This document shows, piece by piece, positions 11,017 through 21,544 of a stretch of 64,000 bases of DNA (position 1 is the first letter of the stretch; each line of letters begins with the position of its first letter). The notes under the pieces are model-generated. The model had not been told where the DNA came from and searched no databases. It saw nothing but the letters and a program-made list of their open reading frames with translations. The DNA is from Conchocele bisecta (taxonomy: Eukaryota > Mollusca > Bivalvia > Lucinida > Thyasiridae). The translations under genes were made by a program, and so were the position numbers. The stretch spans positions 1 to 64,000 of the forward strand of contig JAQRGA010000379.1 in the NCBI GenBank assembly GCA_029237695.1, read 5' to 3'.

Positions 11017-11211
11017 ATGAAATTAATTAAGTTAAATAGTTTTATTGTCTTGAGCGAAGAAGAGTTATTAAAGCGCAAAGCGTCTTCTATAAAATTTCAA
11101 AACCCTGTTCCTTATAATAAGAAAATAGTCGCTTTTTATGGAAATTTAAGTATTCAGCAAAGTAGAAAGATTAACCAGTGTTTCTATAATGAGAACGAAC
11201 CAAAATGTTGA
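11017..11211 (+). CDS. Unknown 64-residue protein
   Basis: Begins MKLIKLNSFIVLSEEELLKRK with an AGGCGG-like ribosome site ten bases upstream. Basic, no motif recognised. It overlaps the next reading frame (11189) by 23 bp; the two could be one gene split by an indel, because the second has no clear ribosome site. Confidence 0.4.
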   Translation: MKLIKLNSFIVLSEEELLKRKASSIKFQNPVPYNKKIVAFYGNLSIQQSRKINQCFYNENEPKC

Positions 11212-11551
11212 GCCAGTAAAAATTTTGACAAAGCGCTTAGATGAAAATCAGATATTTAACCTGTCTTTATTAACAAATACGGGGAAATTAGAGTTTACCA
11301 AGGTAATATCTAAGCAGCTCAATATTCATAATTTTGATAATTTTATTAAAGACAAGGAAATAATTACTTACTTAGATAAACTGAGCGAAGATATATATTT
11401 TTCAGATACAAAGGTTATTATTTTCCCTTTTCCTGGTATAGACTTTGTGAATGCCGCAATTATTTTAGACAGTTCTGTTGTTGATATACCTGCCAGTGAT
11501 TTTTATGGTATTGATTTCGAAGATACCAAATTAATTTCAATTACACAGTAA
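11189..11551 (+). CDS. Unknown 120-residue protein
   Basis: A mixed alpha/beta protein with a hydrophobic strand KVIIFPFPGIDFVNAAIIL and many Asp/Glu residues in the last third. Not recognised. It may be the C-terminal part of the gene that starts at 11017. The following gap holds operator site 4 and then the exported-protein and secretin genes. Confidence 0.4.
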   Translation: MRTNQNVEPVKILTKRLDENQIFNLSLLTNTGKLEFTKVISKQLNIHNFDNFIKDKEIITYLDKLSEDIYFSDTKVIIFPFPGIDFVNAAIILDSSVVDIPASDFYGIDFEDTKLISITQ

Positions 11552-11570
11552 ATTTATTTTTTTAAAATAA

Positions 11571-11585
11571 ATATAATTGTTATAT
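11571..11585. promoter_or_regulatory. 15-bp palindromic operator candidate, site 4
   Basis: ATATAATTGTTATAT, 52 bp before the ATG at 11637 that opens the secretin operon. Confidence 0.65.
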
Positions 11586-11636
11586 AATATTAACTATATA
11601 TTAGTTTAATTATGATAATTGAATTAATACAAAGAT

Positions 11637-12096
11637 ATGTCAAATAAGACTAAAACTTTATTTATTGCCTTATTTATGGTTAGTTATGGTGCAAACTCTG
11701 GAGTTGCTATTCTTTATGACAGTCTAGGAAAAACCGTTCCTAATCTTCTTGATGTAGGAGATAAAAGAATGTTGGGGGGTGGCGCCAACTTACCAATATT
11801 CAAAAACCGAAGGTAGTAGGCTAGTTGCTACACACATAAAAAAACCATTGGGCCAAATTATTAAAGCATATTTCCCGCTTTTAAAGATAAATAATATTTC
11901 CAGCAATCAAAATATATTAAAAACAATTGTGACGATTGTTCCTAATGTAAATACCATAATAACTAATGAGAGTATTTTAGAAAAAGTGTTTGATCAAATT
12001 AATAAGCGCCTAGACAAAAAAATAGCGTTCAAAAAACTAAACACTGAAATTTTTATTATTGATGTAGCAAGCAACAGCAATAGGGCGGGAATGTAA
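11637..12096 (+). pseudogene. Exported protein ahead of the secretin gene, frameshifted
   Basis: The ATG at 11637 gives MSNKTKTLFIALFMVSYGANSGVA, a signal peptide. The frame breaks at a run of six G (about 11773-11778) and continues in the frame ending at 12096, for a protein of about 150 residues. Its stop overlaps the secretin start by one base (TAATG). In type IVB pilus and conjugation loci this position is often held by a small periplasmic partner such as a PilL/TcpQ-like protein, but I see no motif that proves this. Confidence 0.5.
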
Positions 12097-13549
12097 TGAA
12101 AAATATTTTAATATTGTTGTTACCTTTATTATTGTCATCTTGTTTTTCAAACGACACTAAAGAAGATTTTGGTAAATTAGATGTAGGTACTAAAATTTTT
12201 AGAGAGCAACCAGTTTTTTAAGGTCCCAACTTCAAATTCAGATGTATTTATCCAAGTGGACAAGTTTACTTAGTTAAATCCAACCCTATACTGGATAAAA
12301 AAGTAAACATTTCAAGCAAACAACAAATCAATATCATGGCAGCAATTGATTTTGCTGATAACACATTATCAGTTTCTCCAGATGATGGTGTTGAGTTAAA
12401 GAAGAAATTCAATGTCAAGTTTAACAATCAAACACTAGCTCGTTATTTTAATTATCTTGAAAACATTACTGGCTATCAAATTGAGCTAGTTGAAAGCGTG
12501 GTTTATATTCGTTCGACTCAACACAAAAAGTGGGATTTACAGTCTTTATCATTAAATACTGCAAAAACATTATTGAATAACGCTAAATCCGATATTTTGG
12601 CAGGCGGCGGACAATTAAATTCCACTGAAGAAAATAAAACGGACGCTGGGAGCAGCTTGTTGATCATGTTAAAAGCATTTTGGGTGAACGAGCAATCGTT
12701 ATTGATAATCAGCAACTGGGTGTTATTTCGGCAATTGCCTTGCCTGTGAAAATAAAGCAAGCAGATAGATGGCTTGATAGTTTAATAAATTTAAGTAATC
12801 GACAAGTACATTTACAAATGCAAGTGCTAGATGTTACAGTTGATGAATCTGTTGGCAAAGGTATTGATTGGAATTTGATTTCAAAGCAAAGCTCACAATT
12901 TAAAATTGGCAATAATGCTAAGCAAACAATTGATGGCGCAGGGCTTATAAGCATTGGGACTCCAGTTGGTGCGGCAATTAAATTAGGTAAAAAAATCACA
13001 CTTGATGTGATGCTTAATTTATTAAGTAAACAAGGCAGGGTTAGAATTGAAAATCAAACAAACACTACAATTATCAATGGCCGTGAAGCATACATTACGA
13101 CTGGAGATGAATTTAGTTATGTAGCAAGTATTAAATCGGCAACTAATGCTCAAGGGCAGGTTACAACAACCTCTGATGTTAAGCGTATGAGTGTTGTGTT
13201 GATATGCGAGTTACTCCTAAGATTTTACCAGATGGCAGAATTGCTATTGACATAGTCCCAGTCGTTTCATCACTTAAATCTTTCACAACTTTAACCAGCG
13301 GATCAGACGCATCAATACAAAAATTTAAAACACCTAATATTGCATTGCAAAAACTATCAACTCAAGTGATTGTTGAAAATGGCAAAACTATACACTTAGG
13401 CGGGCTTATTGCATCTAATCTAAGTTGCCAATGCAATCAAAGGTTTACCAGGTGATGGTGGGATTTTGGATGTCTTTTTTGAAGGCTCAAAAAAGTCATT
13501 CGAGCGTAGAGAAATAGTTATTTTAATTACACCAACGATTGTAAGGTAG
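12096..13549 (+). pseudogene. Secretin (PilN-like outer-membrane channel), frameshifted
   Basis: Starts with a lipoprotein signal, MKNILILLLPLLLSSC, with Cys as the lipid site. An N-domain region (about 12330-12600), a long secretin core and the closing TPKILPDGRIAIDIVPVVSS and VENGKTIHLGGLI blocks identify a PulD/PilQ-superfamily secretin, closest in layout to PilN of type IVB pili. It ends RREIVILITPTIVR. It would form a gated ring in the outer membrane for a pilus or the transfer apparatus. At least four frame changes (near 12220, 12680, 13195 and 13440) split it. It is coupled to the preceding exported-protein gene. Confidence 0.75.
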
Positions 13550-13560
13550 AGGTAGTTATT

Positions 13561-13701
13561 ATGAATTTATGTAGCAATACTCAATGCCATCAATATAAAG
13601 TTTGCGGCAGAACAAGAGGGGAATATTTTGGCGCACTGCGTGAAGTGTTGAAAAAATTTAACCCTGATTTTGATAAGTGTTTTATAAAAAGGAGAAAGTA
13701 A
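13561..13701 (+). CDS. Small Cys-containing protein (46 aa)
   Basis: ATG at 13561 gives MNLCSNTQCHQYKVCGRTRG and ends in KCFIKRRK*. Four Cys and a basic tail suggest metal or nucleic-acid binding, but no family is recognised. It fills the gap between the secretin stop and ssb exactly: the ssb ATG directly follows its TAA, and its last codons form the ssb ribosome site (AAAAGGAGAAAG). This tight packing is the main reason to call it a real gene. Confidence 0.55.
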   Translation: MNLCSNTQCHQYKVCGRTRGEYFGALREVLKKFNPDFDKCFIKRRK

Positions 13702-14139
13702 ATGTTAAATATTAACAAAGTAGTAATTGCTGGACATGTTGGTGGTTCGGTAGTAATTAGATATACAAGCGGTGGCACAGTAGTGCTTAATTTATCAGTT
13801 GCAACTAACTCAAGCAGTAAAAAAGACGGCAAAAGAACAGAGTATGTTGAGTGGCATCGAGTTGTAGTATTTGGCAAGCTTGCAGAGCTTGTTAAAGATT
13901 GGATCAAAAAAGGTACAGCAGTTTATGTTGAGGGTCGTTTAAGCACAAGAAAATGGCAAGATAAAGAGGGTAATGACAGGTGGACGACTGAAATTGTTGT
14001 TGCTGGTTATCAAGGTCAATTGCAAGTAAACAACATGAAAGAAGCAGGTAGTCCGCTAGTATCAGAAGCACCTAAAGTTTCAGACTCTGATGTTGATAGT
14101 GCAGTGAATCAAGAATTCGATGAGGATATTCCATTTTAG
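13702..14139 (+). CDS. ssb: Single-stranded DNA-binding protein
   Basis: A complete 145-residue SSB. The OB fold runs from residue 1 to about 110 with the usual opening (NKVVIAGHVGG), EWHRVVVFGKLAE and VYVEGRLSTRKWQDKEGN, then a flexible linker and the acidic tip DEDIPF that recruits DNA-processing partners. Mobile elements often encode their own SSB to protect the strand entering during transfer. Good AAGGAGA ribosome site. One of the few intact genes in this region. Confidence 0.95.
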   Translation: MLNINKVVIAGHVGGSVVIRYTSGGTVVLNLSVATNSSSKKDGKRTEYVEWHRVVVFGKLAELVKDWIKKGTAVYVEGRLSTRKWQDKEGNDRWTTEIVVAGYQGQLQVNNMKEAGSPLVSEAPKVSDSDVDSAVNQEFDEDIPF

Positions 14140-14170
14140 AAAAAAATAAAACTAGAAATTGGTAAATATT

Positions 14171-14697
14171 ATGATGTTTAAGCCAGGCTCTCAAGTTAAT
14201 CACAACAAACGCAACTATACTGTTGTACTTGATCTCATCGTTACTAATGACGAGACCGAGATGGTTGATGACGAGAATCAATTTATTTCGTCTAAAAAAA
14301 AATTACTGATAATTTAGAAATTGGCTTTATAAATCATTACAACAGTATAGTTGAGCAAAATAATCCGATTGGTTTTTGGCAAAGTATTCTAAACAATCAT
14401 CCTTTTGATTATTCAAATAATTTTAAATACCAATTTAAAATTGATGATTCTGAAGTTTATTTCATTTCATTTGATGTCAAGAACGGCATTAAGATTCATA
14501 CAGATACCAACCTTATTGACCTTGATGAATTTAATTTAATTCAAATTGATTTTGACAGTTTTGATAATTTTCACATTATCAAGACGCAGCAACAGATAAA
14601 GCAAGATAAAAAGCAGTTCTATCGCAATCTTTTATTGAAACATTTGCTTTGTTTGAATAAAAATTCAGTGTTTCAGTGTCAATATATTTTCCAATAA
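14171..14697 (+). pseudogene. Unknown protein downstream of ssb, frameshifted
   Basis: ATG at 14171 opens MMFKPGSQVNHNKRNYTVV. The frame stops at 14317 just after a run of nine A (about 14294-14302); a frame two bases over continues open to a TAA at 14695, giving about 175 acidic, aromatic-rich residues. No family recognised. Its 3' end overlaps the convergent gene at 14579-15004 by about 120 bp, so one of the two ends may be misread. Confidence 0.4.
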
Positions 14698-15004
14698 TAT
14701 CTTTTAACAACCCAAGGTCAAACTTAGTTTTTTTATCTGTAAAGTTATTGTCTTTAATCAACTTTTCAACAAGTAACGCCGATTTAATTATGTGTATCTT
14801 ATCTTTATCTTTGTTGGTGTTGTGGTCTCTATTATCTAAATTTATTGCACATACTATTGCTTTTGCATATTTGTTTAATTTTGATAATTCTTTAGCTTTG
14901 TGCGAATAACAAACATTTCTTTTAAGTGTTAAAACACTTATATCAGTACAAGCCTCAATCTCTTTTAAAGCACCTTTTAGTTTAATAGATCCTATTTTAT
15001 CCAT
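14579..15004 (-). CDS. Unknown 141-residue protein
   Basis: Helical, Lys/Asp-rich protein starting MDKIGSIKLKGALKEIEAC; no motif recognised. It is the only minus-strand gene in this stretch. Operator site 5 lies about 150 bp upstream of its start. Complete frame. Confidence 0.5.
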   Translation of the reverse strand: MDKIGSIKLKGALKEIEACTDISVLTLKRNVCYSHKAKELSKLNKYAKAIVCAINLDNRDHNTNKDKDKIHIIKSALLVEKLIKDNNFTDKKTKFDLGLLKDIIGKYIDTETLNFYSNKANVSIKDCDRTAFYLALSVAAS

Positions 15005-15151
15005 ACCACCAAGACTTTCTATTAGTTTTTTTACAGTGTAGATTGAATCTAAGTTTGCGCTAGGTTTAAAGTTTGTTTTACTGTAGTTCTCATTTTTGTT
15101 GCAAATAATTTTTATTAGATTTATTATAAACCACGCAATATTGGTAATGTT

Positions 15152-15166
15152 ATATAATTGTTATAT
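15152..15166. promoter_or_regulatory. 15-bp palindromic operator candidate, site 5
   Basis: ATATAATTGTTATAT in the divergent gap between the minus gene at 14579-15004 and the plus-strand replicon genes. A second identical site lies 91 bp further right. Confidence 0.65.
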
Positions 15167-15242
15167 ATCCGCCTAATTTTATATTGAAATGATAAATATC
15201 AGTTAAAATTATGAATTTAACATATAATCTATTATATGTTCT

Positions 15243-15257
15243 ATATAATTGTTATAT
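15243..15257. promoter_or_regulatory. 15-bp palindromic operator candidate, site 6
   Basis: ATATAATTGTTATAT, 25 bp upstream of the small gene at 15282 (copy B). Two sites in one control region would allow cooperative binding. Confidence 0.65.
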
Positions 15258-15281
15258 TAAGTTAATAAAATCCAATCATGT

Positions 15282-15458
15282 ATGAATAACAGAATTATAA
15301 AAAGCTACAGAGAATTTCAAACAAGACTTGATGAATTAGGTTCGCTTCTACCATTACAGGTTACTCGCATAGAGCACCTACAAAGAAGTGTAGTAGATAT
15401 TAAAGCCTATCAACAGCTACTTGATAAAGTTAAGACCATTCACAGGCAGCCTAAATGA
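15282..15458 (+). CDS. Copy B of the three-copy small gene (shortened)
   Basis: ATG at 15282 gives MNNRIIKSYREFQTRLDELG, continuing LLPLQVTRIEHLQRS and IKAYQQLLDKVK, and ends at 15458, 58 residues. The intact homologue at 24037 is 79 residues; the missing tail is still present as DNA to about 15519 in another frame, so a 1-nt change near 15450 shortened it. All-helical, probably a small coiled-coil protein. Function unknown. Confidence 0.6.
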   Translation: MNNRIIKSYREFQTRLDELGSLLPLQVTRIEHLQRSVVDIKAYQQLLDKVKTIHRQPK

Positions 15459-15695
15459 AAAAACTTTGGGTTTGATTCAAAGCTTAGAATATGATTTAGG
15501 CAGAGTTGTGGAAGTATAAGGCGTTAATGCTATGAGCCAGATCATCAAACAACACAATTTTTGGGATGTTAAAACTAATTTAGAGCTGTTATCTGTTGGA
15601 GTTTTAGTTATAGCGCAAGATGGTAGTAACAACCTTACATTTAAAACGTTTAAAACCCTTGTATCTAAATCCCCATATGGACTAACACAGGTTGA

Positions 15696-15776
15696 GACTA
15701 AAAACCATATAGTTCAGACTAAAAACCATATAGTTCAGACTAAAAACCATATAGTTCAGACTAAAAACCATATAGT
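15696..15776. repeat. Iterons: four tandem 21-bp repeats
   Basis: The unit GACTAAAAACCATATAGTTCA begins at 15696, 15717, 15738 and 15759 (last copy partial). Directly upstream of a Rep_3-type initiator such repeats are the Rep binding sites of an iteron plasmid origin. The open frame 15532-15834 that spans them is probably incidental, because its repeats are a multiple of three. Confidence 0.8.
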
Positions 15777-15815
15777 TGGTATTGTAAGTAATTGTTTTAA
15801 CTTAAAAAATAACAC

Positions 15816-17010
15816 CCTAAAGAACTTAAAATAACTTTAAATAATATTAAAAAACCTATAAAAATAAAAAAACACGAAATACAAAGGTCTAATTTACTTA
15901 TTGAAGCAAATTATAGTATACCAACTGTTGACGGCTATCGAATAGCCTTATTAGGTATGAGCGGCGTATGTATGAATTTACTTAACAGCCCACTTGATAA
16001 CAAAGTATTAACTATTTCAATAAAAACAGAACAATTAAGAAATTTATTTCCATCATTTAAAAAAGCAGGAAACATACATGAAAGAATTGATCAGGCTACT
16101 GATTCAATTGGCAACAATAATACGGTTAAAGTTTTTAACAATGATGAGGGTAATTGGAAAAAAATAGCATTCATTGATGAAATGGAGTATAAAAATTCGA
16201 ATGAATTAATTATTTCATTTAACGAAAAAACCAGAGATTATTTTAATACTAATTCAAAATTTACAAGATATTTGCTGAACGATACAGTAGAGCTATCTTC
16301 CTATCAGCAAATAAGAATATACGAATTATGTTGTCAATATCTTAAAACTGGACATAGAAAAATCAACATACTAAAATTTAAACAGTTTGTTGGTATAAAT
16401 AAAAATAAAAAAACATCAAACTTAATACAAGAACTTAAAGCGTGCATCGTACAAATTAATAAAAAAACCAACCTTGAAATTGAATTTAAAACTATTCAAA
16501 CAAGTAGAAAGATAACTCATATTAAATTCAATTTTTATAGAACCGACCTACATCCACTTGATGAGATTAACAATAAAGAAAACAATTTAAAAACTCAATT
16601 AACCGATTTAGGATTTAAAAATGAAAAACTCAAATCACTATTAAAAATACCTGTTGAGGTTTTAATTCAAGCTATTAATAAAACTCAAAAAATTAAAGAA
16701 AAAAATGGATTTAAAAAAAACAATGGAAGCTTGCTTCTTTTATCAAGTCGGAATTTTAAGAGATGACAGCAAACTAACAAATCTTGAGTTGGTATTGATG
16801 TTTAACGAGAACGCAGGCGTTAGAATAGGTGATTTATGGAACGAGTTTTATATTCAACTACCAAAAGAACAAAAAGAGGCTTATTCTAATTTCAAAAAAC
16901 AAAAAAACAAAATAATAAAAGAATCGCTAAAAAATAACTTTAATACTAAATTTAACCGTTGGATCTACGAAACAAAAATAGCCAAGCAAGCCGATTTAGT
17001 TGTTAAATAA
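15816..17010 (+). pseudogene. Rep_3-family plasmid replication initiator
   Basis: Coding similarity begins before the first ATG (15957): the same frame reads KKHEIQRSNLLIEANYSIPT and YRIALLGM, typical of the N-terminal winged helix of RepB/Pi-type initiators, but no ATG, GTG or TTG precedes it, so an upstream indel has probably removed the start. The second winged helix includes ELSSYQQIRIYELCCQYLKTG and ends VRIKF-like (THIKFNFYR). A second break near 16730 moves the C-terminal 90 residues to another frame ending at 17010. With the iterons at 15696-15776 this is a theta-type plasmid origin inside the element. Confidence 0.8.
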
Positions 17011-17045
17011 AATAAAATTATATAGATATATATATAATTATTAAA

Positions 17046-17380
17046 ATGAAAGATACCAATAACAATCAAAAAAACATAACAAACTTATTTATCGAAGATG
17101 GCGATAGAGAAGTGTGGGAAAGTTTAAAGAAGACATTCCAAAAAATACTTTTAAACCATGGCAAGTAACAAAAAAAGTCGCAAAACACCATTGCATTTCA
17201 TTTATTGATGGTTTAAAAATCAACAGAACCCTTTCTAAATTAAAAATACTGGGGGATATAAACTTTTTCAAAAGCCCAATTGATAGGATTTATAACATTG
17301 TTTTTAATAGAAAGACCAGACTAACAAGCCAAGAAAAAAAACTTATAAAAAATCCATTGTTTCAATGGGTCAAAAATTAA
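17046..17380 (+). pseudogene. Unknown protein upstream of DotA/TraY, frameshifted
   Basis: ATG at 17046 opens MKDTNNNQKNITNLFIEDGD; the frame shifts near 17130 and continues in the frame ending QWVKN at 17380. Basic, about 110 residues, no membrane segment. It overlaps the start of the next gene by 16 bp. Position in front of a membrane protein and DotA/TraY suggests a small transfer gene, but no family is recognised. Confidence 0.4.
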
Positions 17381-17655
17381 GAGTAGCCACAATCAAAAAA
17401 GCCCAAGGATTAGCCGTATTCTTAGTGCTTATGTTGATTTTAGTACCATTACTTCCAATTTTATTTTTTCAGGTTGATTCTATTGTTGTTTATATCAATA
17501 TTGGACTATCTTGTTTCTTACTATTTTTATTAATTATTGCAAGGTTAAAAGACGCTTACATCTTAAAATACGCAGAGTTTGATAAGAAATATATCTTTCA
17601 TAAGCGCTTTTGGAATTTATCCACTGAGCTATCATCACCAACAATAAATCAATAG
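17365..17655 (+). CDS. Small two-helix inner-membrane protein
   Basis: A 96-residue protein with two long hydrophobic helices, about residues 17-38 (AVFLVLMLILVPLLPILFF) and 41-62 (VVYINIGLSCFLLFLLIIA), and charged ends. It sits six bases before the DotA/TraY start, so it is probably cotranscribed. In IncI plasmids small membrane proteins precede TraY, but the sequence is too short to assign. Confidence 0.55.
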   Translation: MGQKLRVATIKKAQGLAVFLVLMLILVPLLPILFFQVDSIVVYINIGLSCFLLFLLIIARLKDAYILKYAEFDKKYIFHKRFWNLSTELSSPTINQ

Positions 17656-17661
17656 TAATAA

Positions 17662-20080
17662 ATGAAAAAAATATTTATCCCACTCGCCATTGTACTAACG
17701 CTGCTTACAAATATATCGATGGCTGGCATCGATGCACCAGACATACTGAGTAATCCAAAACTTCAATCTGAAGCATCAGAGGCCTTTAATATTGCACACA
17801 AAATATTTGGCGATGCTTGGGATATCGCAACCAATGATAGTTATGATGCTTCACAGGTTTCATCAGGCATCCTATCGTCCATTTCAGAAATACTAACATT
17901 AGTTGCGTTGTTGTTAGTTAGTGTTTTAGTTGCATGGACAGTCACTACATCTGCTGTTGATGTTGCATCAACAGGGCAGGCAACTGCAAATCAATATTCT
18001 GGTGTATGGCTGCCACTCAGGACAGGCTTGTCGGTCTTGTTTTTAGTGCCTATGGCTGGCGGATATGCAATGATACAAATTATTGTGCTTGCAGTTGCCT
18101 CTTGGGGGATGCAATCAGGTGATGCTATATGGCAAGCATCACTCGATCATTTACTTAAAACACCACAAGAACAAGTGGTGCAGTCAAAAAGTATTTTTGA
18201 AAATGATAAAGAATCTGCCAATCCATACAACAGTAATATTCTAGGTGGGTCATTTTTAAAGGTTAAACCAACACTACCATTAGAAGATTTATTTAATACA
18301 CTCGTATGTTATGAATTTGTTAAAACGCTAGACAAAAAGGGGTTATTGAAAGAAGAAACTTATAAATTTATTGGTAACAATGAAACCAATTATCACCAGC
18401 CTTATAGAAAAACAACTATAACCCCTCAATTTAACGGACAAGGTGTAAGTGTTATTAAACATGAGTGGGGCACTAGCAAATATAAAAACCTATGTGGACA
18501 ACTAGAGCAGAAAATTGTATTCCCACTCATTACAGGTATTCATTACACAAAAGCCGAATATTTAGCCTGGCAAAATATTGTCAATAATGCTTTTAATCAA
18601 TTTTACAATGAATCTGGTTTGGTTATTCTGCTGTGTCAATGCTCAGTTGTTCTTTAGTGATGAAGGTATTACTAAAAAGCAATTTTTAGAAAATTTCTCG
18701 GTTAAGGATTTAGCGCTGGCTTATAAAAAATATCAAGAAACAATTGTCAAAGCTTCAGTTAAGCTACTCAGTAAAAATCAAAATAACAAAAAGTTTATTG
18801 AGACTGCAAAAAAATCAGGTTGGTTTTATGCAGGTGGTTTTTATTGGGGGATTAAATCGATTAATGAAGAAACACAAAATCTACTAGCACAATCAAAACT
18901 AAAGTTGGTTAAAAAAGTTCGGGATTTAAACAATGAAGTTGGTAAATGCGCTCTAACTGAAATTTCATCATGGGGAGTGAATTGTGCATCGCCCTGGCAA
19001 GACTATCTGCATCTTGCTAATGGCTATCCTGCTGATGCACTTAAAAAACTATATTTATCCACTGAATTTTTTAACAAGCATGTTCTTAGGGTTGTTGAAA
19101 AAGAGCGTTTTGAAAAACAAGATTGGTTTGAATCTGTTTTAAAATTAGATAAGGGTGTAGGCGCTACCGAAAGAGACAGTAGTTTGACAAACCAGATAAT
19201 GGATGACATCGTTGGGCGGTTTAATGATTCTAGCACAAAAGGCGGCAACATCATGACCAGAGCAATGATGTCATCACAAGACCCTTTAGGCGATATACAA
19301 AATAAAGGTCATTGGATACTCACAGCTGCGGAAGGCGCATACTTTGCCATGTGGGTTCTTTCTAATACCGCTGAAAAGCTTTCTTTAGGTTTTTTGGATA
19401 CTGGCATGATAACAACATTTTTCCAATCAATCCTAGTTTTCTTATTTGCGATTGGTGTTTTGCTGGCATATTATCTACCTATGATTCCACTCATAACATG
19501 GGTTGGTGCGGTCATTGGTTATATTTTCTTTTTGTTTGAGGCGTTCATCGGCTCTATATTTTGGGCAGGAGCGCACGCAATGCCTGAAGGGCATGGGCGT
19601 ATCAGGGCAACATGCAAAACAGGGCTATATGCTAATGCTTGCGCTTGTAGTACGCCCATCTTTAATGGTAGTAGGGTTTATTGCTGGTATGTTACTATCC
19701 GTTGTCCTTGTTAATTTTGTTGGCGAGTTAGCAACCCCTTATTTTGAACAAGTCCATGGCAATAATGTGGTGGGGCTTATTGGCTGGGCATCTGGGGTGT
19801 TTATTATGGGTAGTTTAGTGCTGAGTATTGTTCGCAGGTGTTTTAATCTTAGCTTTGAGTTGGCTGATCGTGTGGTGCGTTGGATTGGCCACAGTGGTGA
19901 GCATTTAGGTGAGAAGGGTGAAGAGGAAGAGTTGCGCCATAGGTTTATTGGTTTGGCGGGTAAGTTTGGTAGTATAGCAAGCAAGCCGAACCCTAATCCA
20001 GTGAAGAGACAAATAAGGTGACGACTGTTAAGCCTAAGGATGGGAATGAAAAAGAAGGAAATTGAAAAGGTAGAAAATAG
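17662..20080 (+). pseudogene. DotA/TraY-family type IVB secretion protein, frameshifted
   Basis: Begins with a signal peptide (MKKIFIPLAIVLTLLTNISMA), then a membrane pair with SEILTLVALLLVSVLVAWTVT, the LPLRTGLSVLFLVPMAGGYAMIQ block, a large periplasmic region, and a C-terminal bundle of membrane helices (about 19420-19850). This architecture is that of DotA of the Dot/Icm system and TraY of IncI plasmids, a large inner-membrane protein of the conjugation apparatus. Frame changes occur near 18620 and 19595. A second copy of the last 570 bp at 26127 has one G fewer at the 19595 site (GGGCATGGCG versus GGGCATGGGCG), showing which form keeps the frame there. Confidence 0.85.
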
Positions 20081-20173
20081 TTATTAAACAATTTTAACTA
20101 GAATTTAGTTAGATTGTAAGGAATGCTTAATGTATGTTTGCATGTATCTTTGTTAGAATTAGAAGGGAAAAAT

Positions 20174-21073
20174 TCAACACAACCAAAAAAACCATCTTTG
20201 GCCGCCTTGTCTTAAAATTAGAGGGTGTGGGTGTTTAGTGTCAAACTTGTATGTTATTTTAGAAAAAAGGTCTTGGAAAATATCTTGCTTACTATAAGCA
20301 CGGCCATGGCTAATTGAGCGAAATCTAATCAAAGGTAAATTTATATAACCAAAACTGTTGTTTTTGTGTGCGTCATTTTTTCTTTGAGAATCCGTATTGT
20401 GAGAACTGTCATCCAGCTCTATCGCAGCAATATATTGATGGTTATTAGTGGCATCACATAATACAAAATCAATATGCATGTTTTGTAACTTTTTTGTTTG
20501 TTCGGTTTTTATAATGTCCAACACTCTAACCTTGGTAAATACAACAAGACTAGTTTTATATTCTTTATTCAAAATATCAATAACAGCCTTAAGTTGCTTA
20601 TAGAATCTTTGCTCATTAATTGTAAAGATGCTGTCGTGTTTTTTGTAAACCTGTTCTTTATTGTCTAGGTTTAAACCATCTGCTCTTGTATATGCTTCTC
20701 TTTTTTCTTTTTCTGGTTGAGATTAAAAAAATAATTTCTGCCACTAGCATTGTTGATATCACAACTAAATTTGTTAAAAATATTTTTGTTGCAGTAGAAT
20801 AATGTTGTCACCTACTGTATTAAATAAATAAATATTAACAGACACAAGATAGGCAATTCCAATAAGAAAAAGCATTATAGTAAATACCTTGCGGCTTGTG
20901 ATTTTATATAGTACAGCCCGCACTACAATGTATGTGATTAATCCTAGCAAAATAGAAGATATAAATATATCTTGATGAACCAGCTCTGTAATTTTCACAG
21001 TGCTTTGGTAGGTTTTTTTTGTTTTTATGGCTAGATTAATCAGAATGTTGTAATATATATCCACCATTTGCAA
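20174..21073 (-). pseudogene. Membrane-anchored DUF2726 (nuclease-like) protein, frameshifted
   Basis: The part starting at 21073 has two or three membrane helices (ISSILLGLITYIVVRAVLY and VFTIMLFLIGIAYLVSVNIYL). Its frame ends at 20774 but a neighbouring frame continues into a DUF2726 domain: FTINEQRFYKQLKAV, VFTKVRVLDII, HIDFVLCD, IAAIELDD and PLIRFRS, ending at 20174. DUF2726 belongs to the wider restriction-endonuclease-like group, and the Asp and Glu-x-Asp residues fit such a fold, so a DNA-directed function is plausible but unproven. About 300 residues in all, with breaks near 20740 and 20775. Its central part is absent from the rearranged copy at 26.7 kb. Confidence 0.6.
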
Positions 21074-21075
21074 GT

Positions 21076-21102
21076 ATAAAAAAAAGCCACTAAGCGGTGG
21101 CT
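21076..21102 (-). terminator. Rho-independent terminator (minus strand)
   Basis: AGCCAC-CGCTTA-GTGGCT on the minus strand, followed by a run of T. It closes the coiled-coil gene transcribed from 21529. A variant with a weaker T run follows the second copy of that gene near 29320. Confidence 0.75.
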
Positions 21103-21124
21103 CTATATGTTTAAAATTAAAAAA

Positions 21125-21529
21125 TTAGTCGCTCACAGCTTGACGGGAATCACTAATTAGACCACCTTCAAATTGAGGAGAAGTTTTAAACCAAGCCTCA
21201 GCCTTGTTGCAGTATCATCATATTTTATGATGTTCAATAATCATTTTTTTAACCTGCTCAAATGATTTGCCAGTTAATTCCATAATAATATCAATCGCAA
21301 CCTGCATCTCTCCAGTAAGTGTAGAGGCTGTCCCTTTCACATTCTCAACATTTTTAGTCTGCCAGCGATAATCATCCTGAAGGCGTTTAATCTCAAGTTG
21401 ATAATGATTTTTGATTTGTTGTTGTTCATTAGCTGCAACACGGTTATTGTGTGAATCCATTCTGCGTTGCAGCTGCGCCTTCATTCCTTGCGCCTCTAAC
21501 ATTTGTGAAGTTGCACTTGGTATTCCCAT
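21125..21529 (-). pseudogene. Coiled-coil protein, copy 1 (C-terminus frameshifted)
   Basis: Helical protein with a Gln/Arg-rich N-terminal half and the block IKRLQDDYRWQTKNVENVKG, then TLTGEMQVAIDIIMELTGKS and KKMIIEHHKI. From that block onward it is almost identical to the gene at 29359-29772, but the first 45 residues differ completely. Relative to copy 2 a small change near 21217 shifts the last 30 residues out of frame. No known family; could be a structural or scaffold protein of the element. It lies just downstream of the HigBA pair and before a terminator. Confidence 0.6.
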
Positions 21530-21544
21530 AAATTACTCCTTTAT

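Noticed and set aside
13590..13907. 105-codon minus-strand frame over ssb
   Set aside because: It lies opposite the well-supported ssb gene and shows no protein-like features.
15696..15776. Four tandem repeats as a protein repeat (open frame 15532-15834)
   Set aside because: They precede a Rep_3 gene and have iteron length; the frame through them is open only because 21 is a multiple of three.
20174..21073. Part of the DotA-downstream region as a transposase
   Set aside because: No DDE or HUH motif; the blocks fit DUF2726 better, and no terminal repeats or target duplications were seen.
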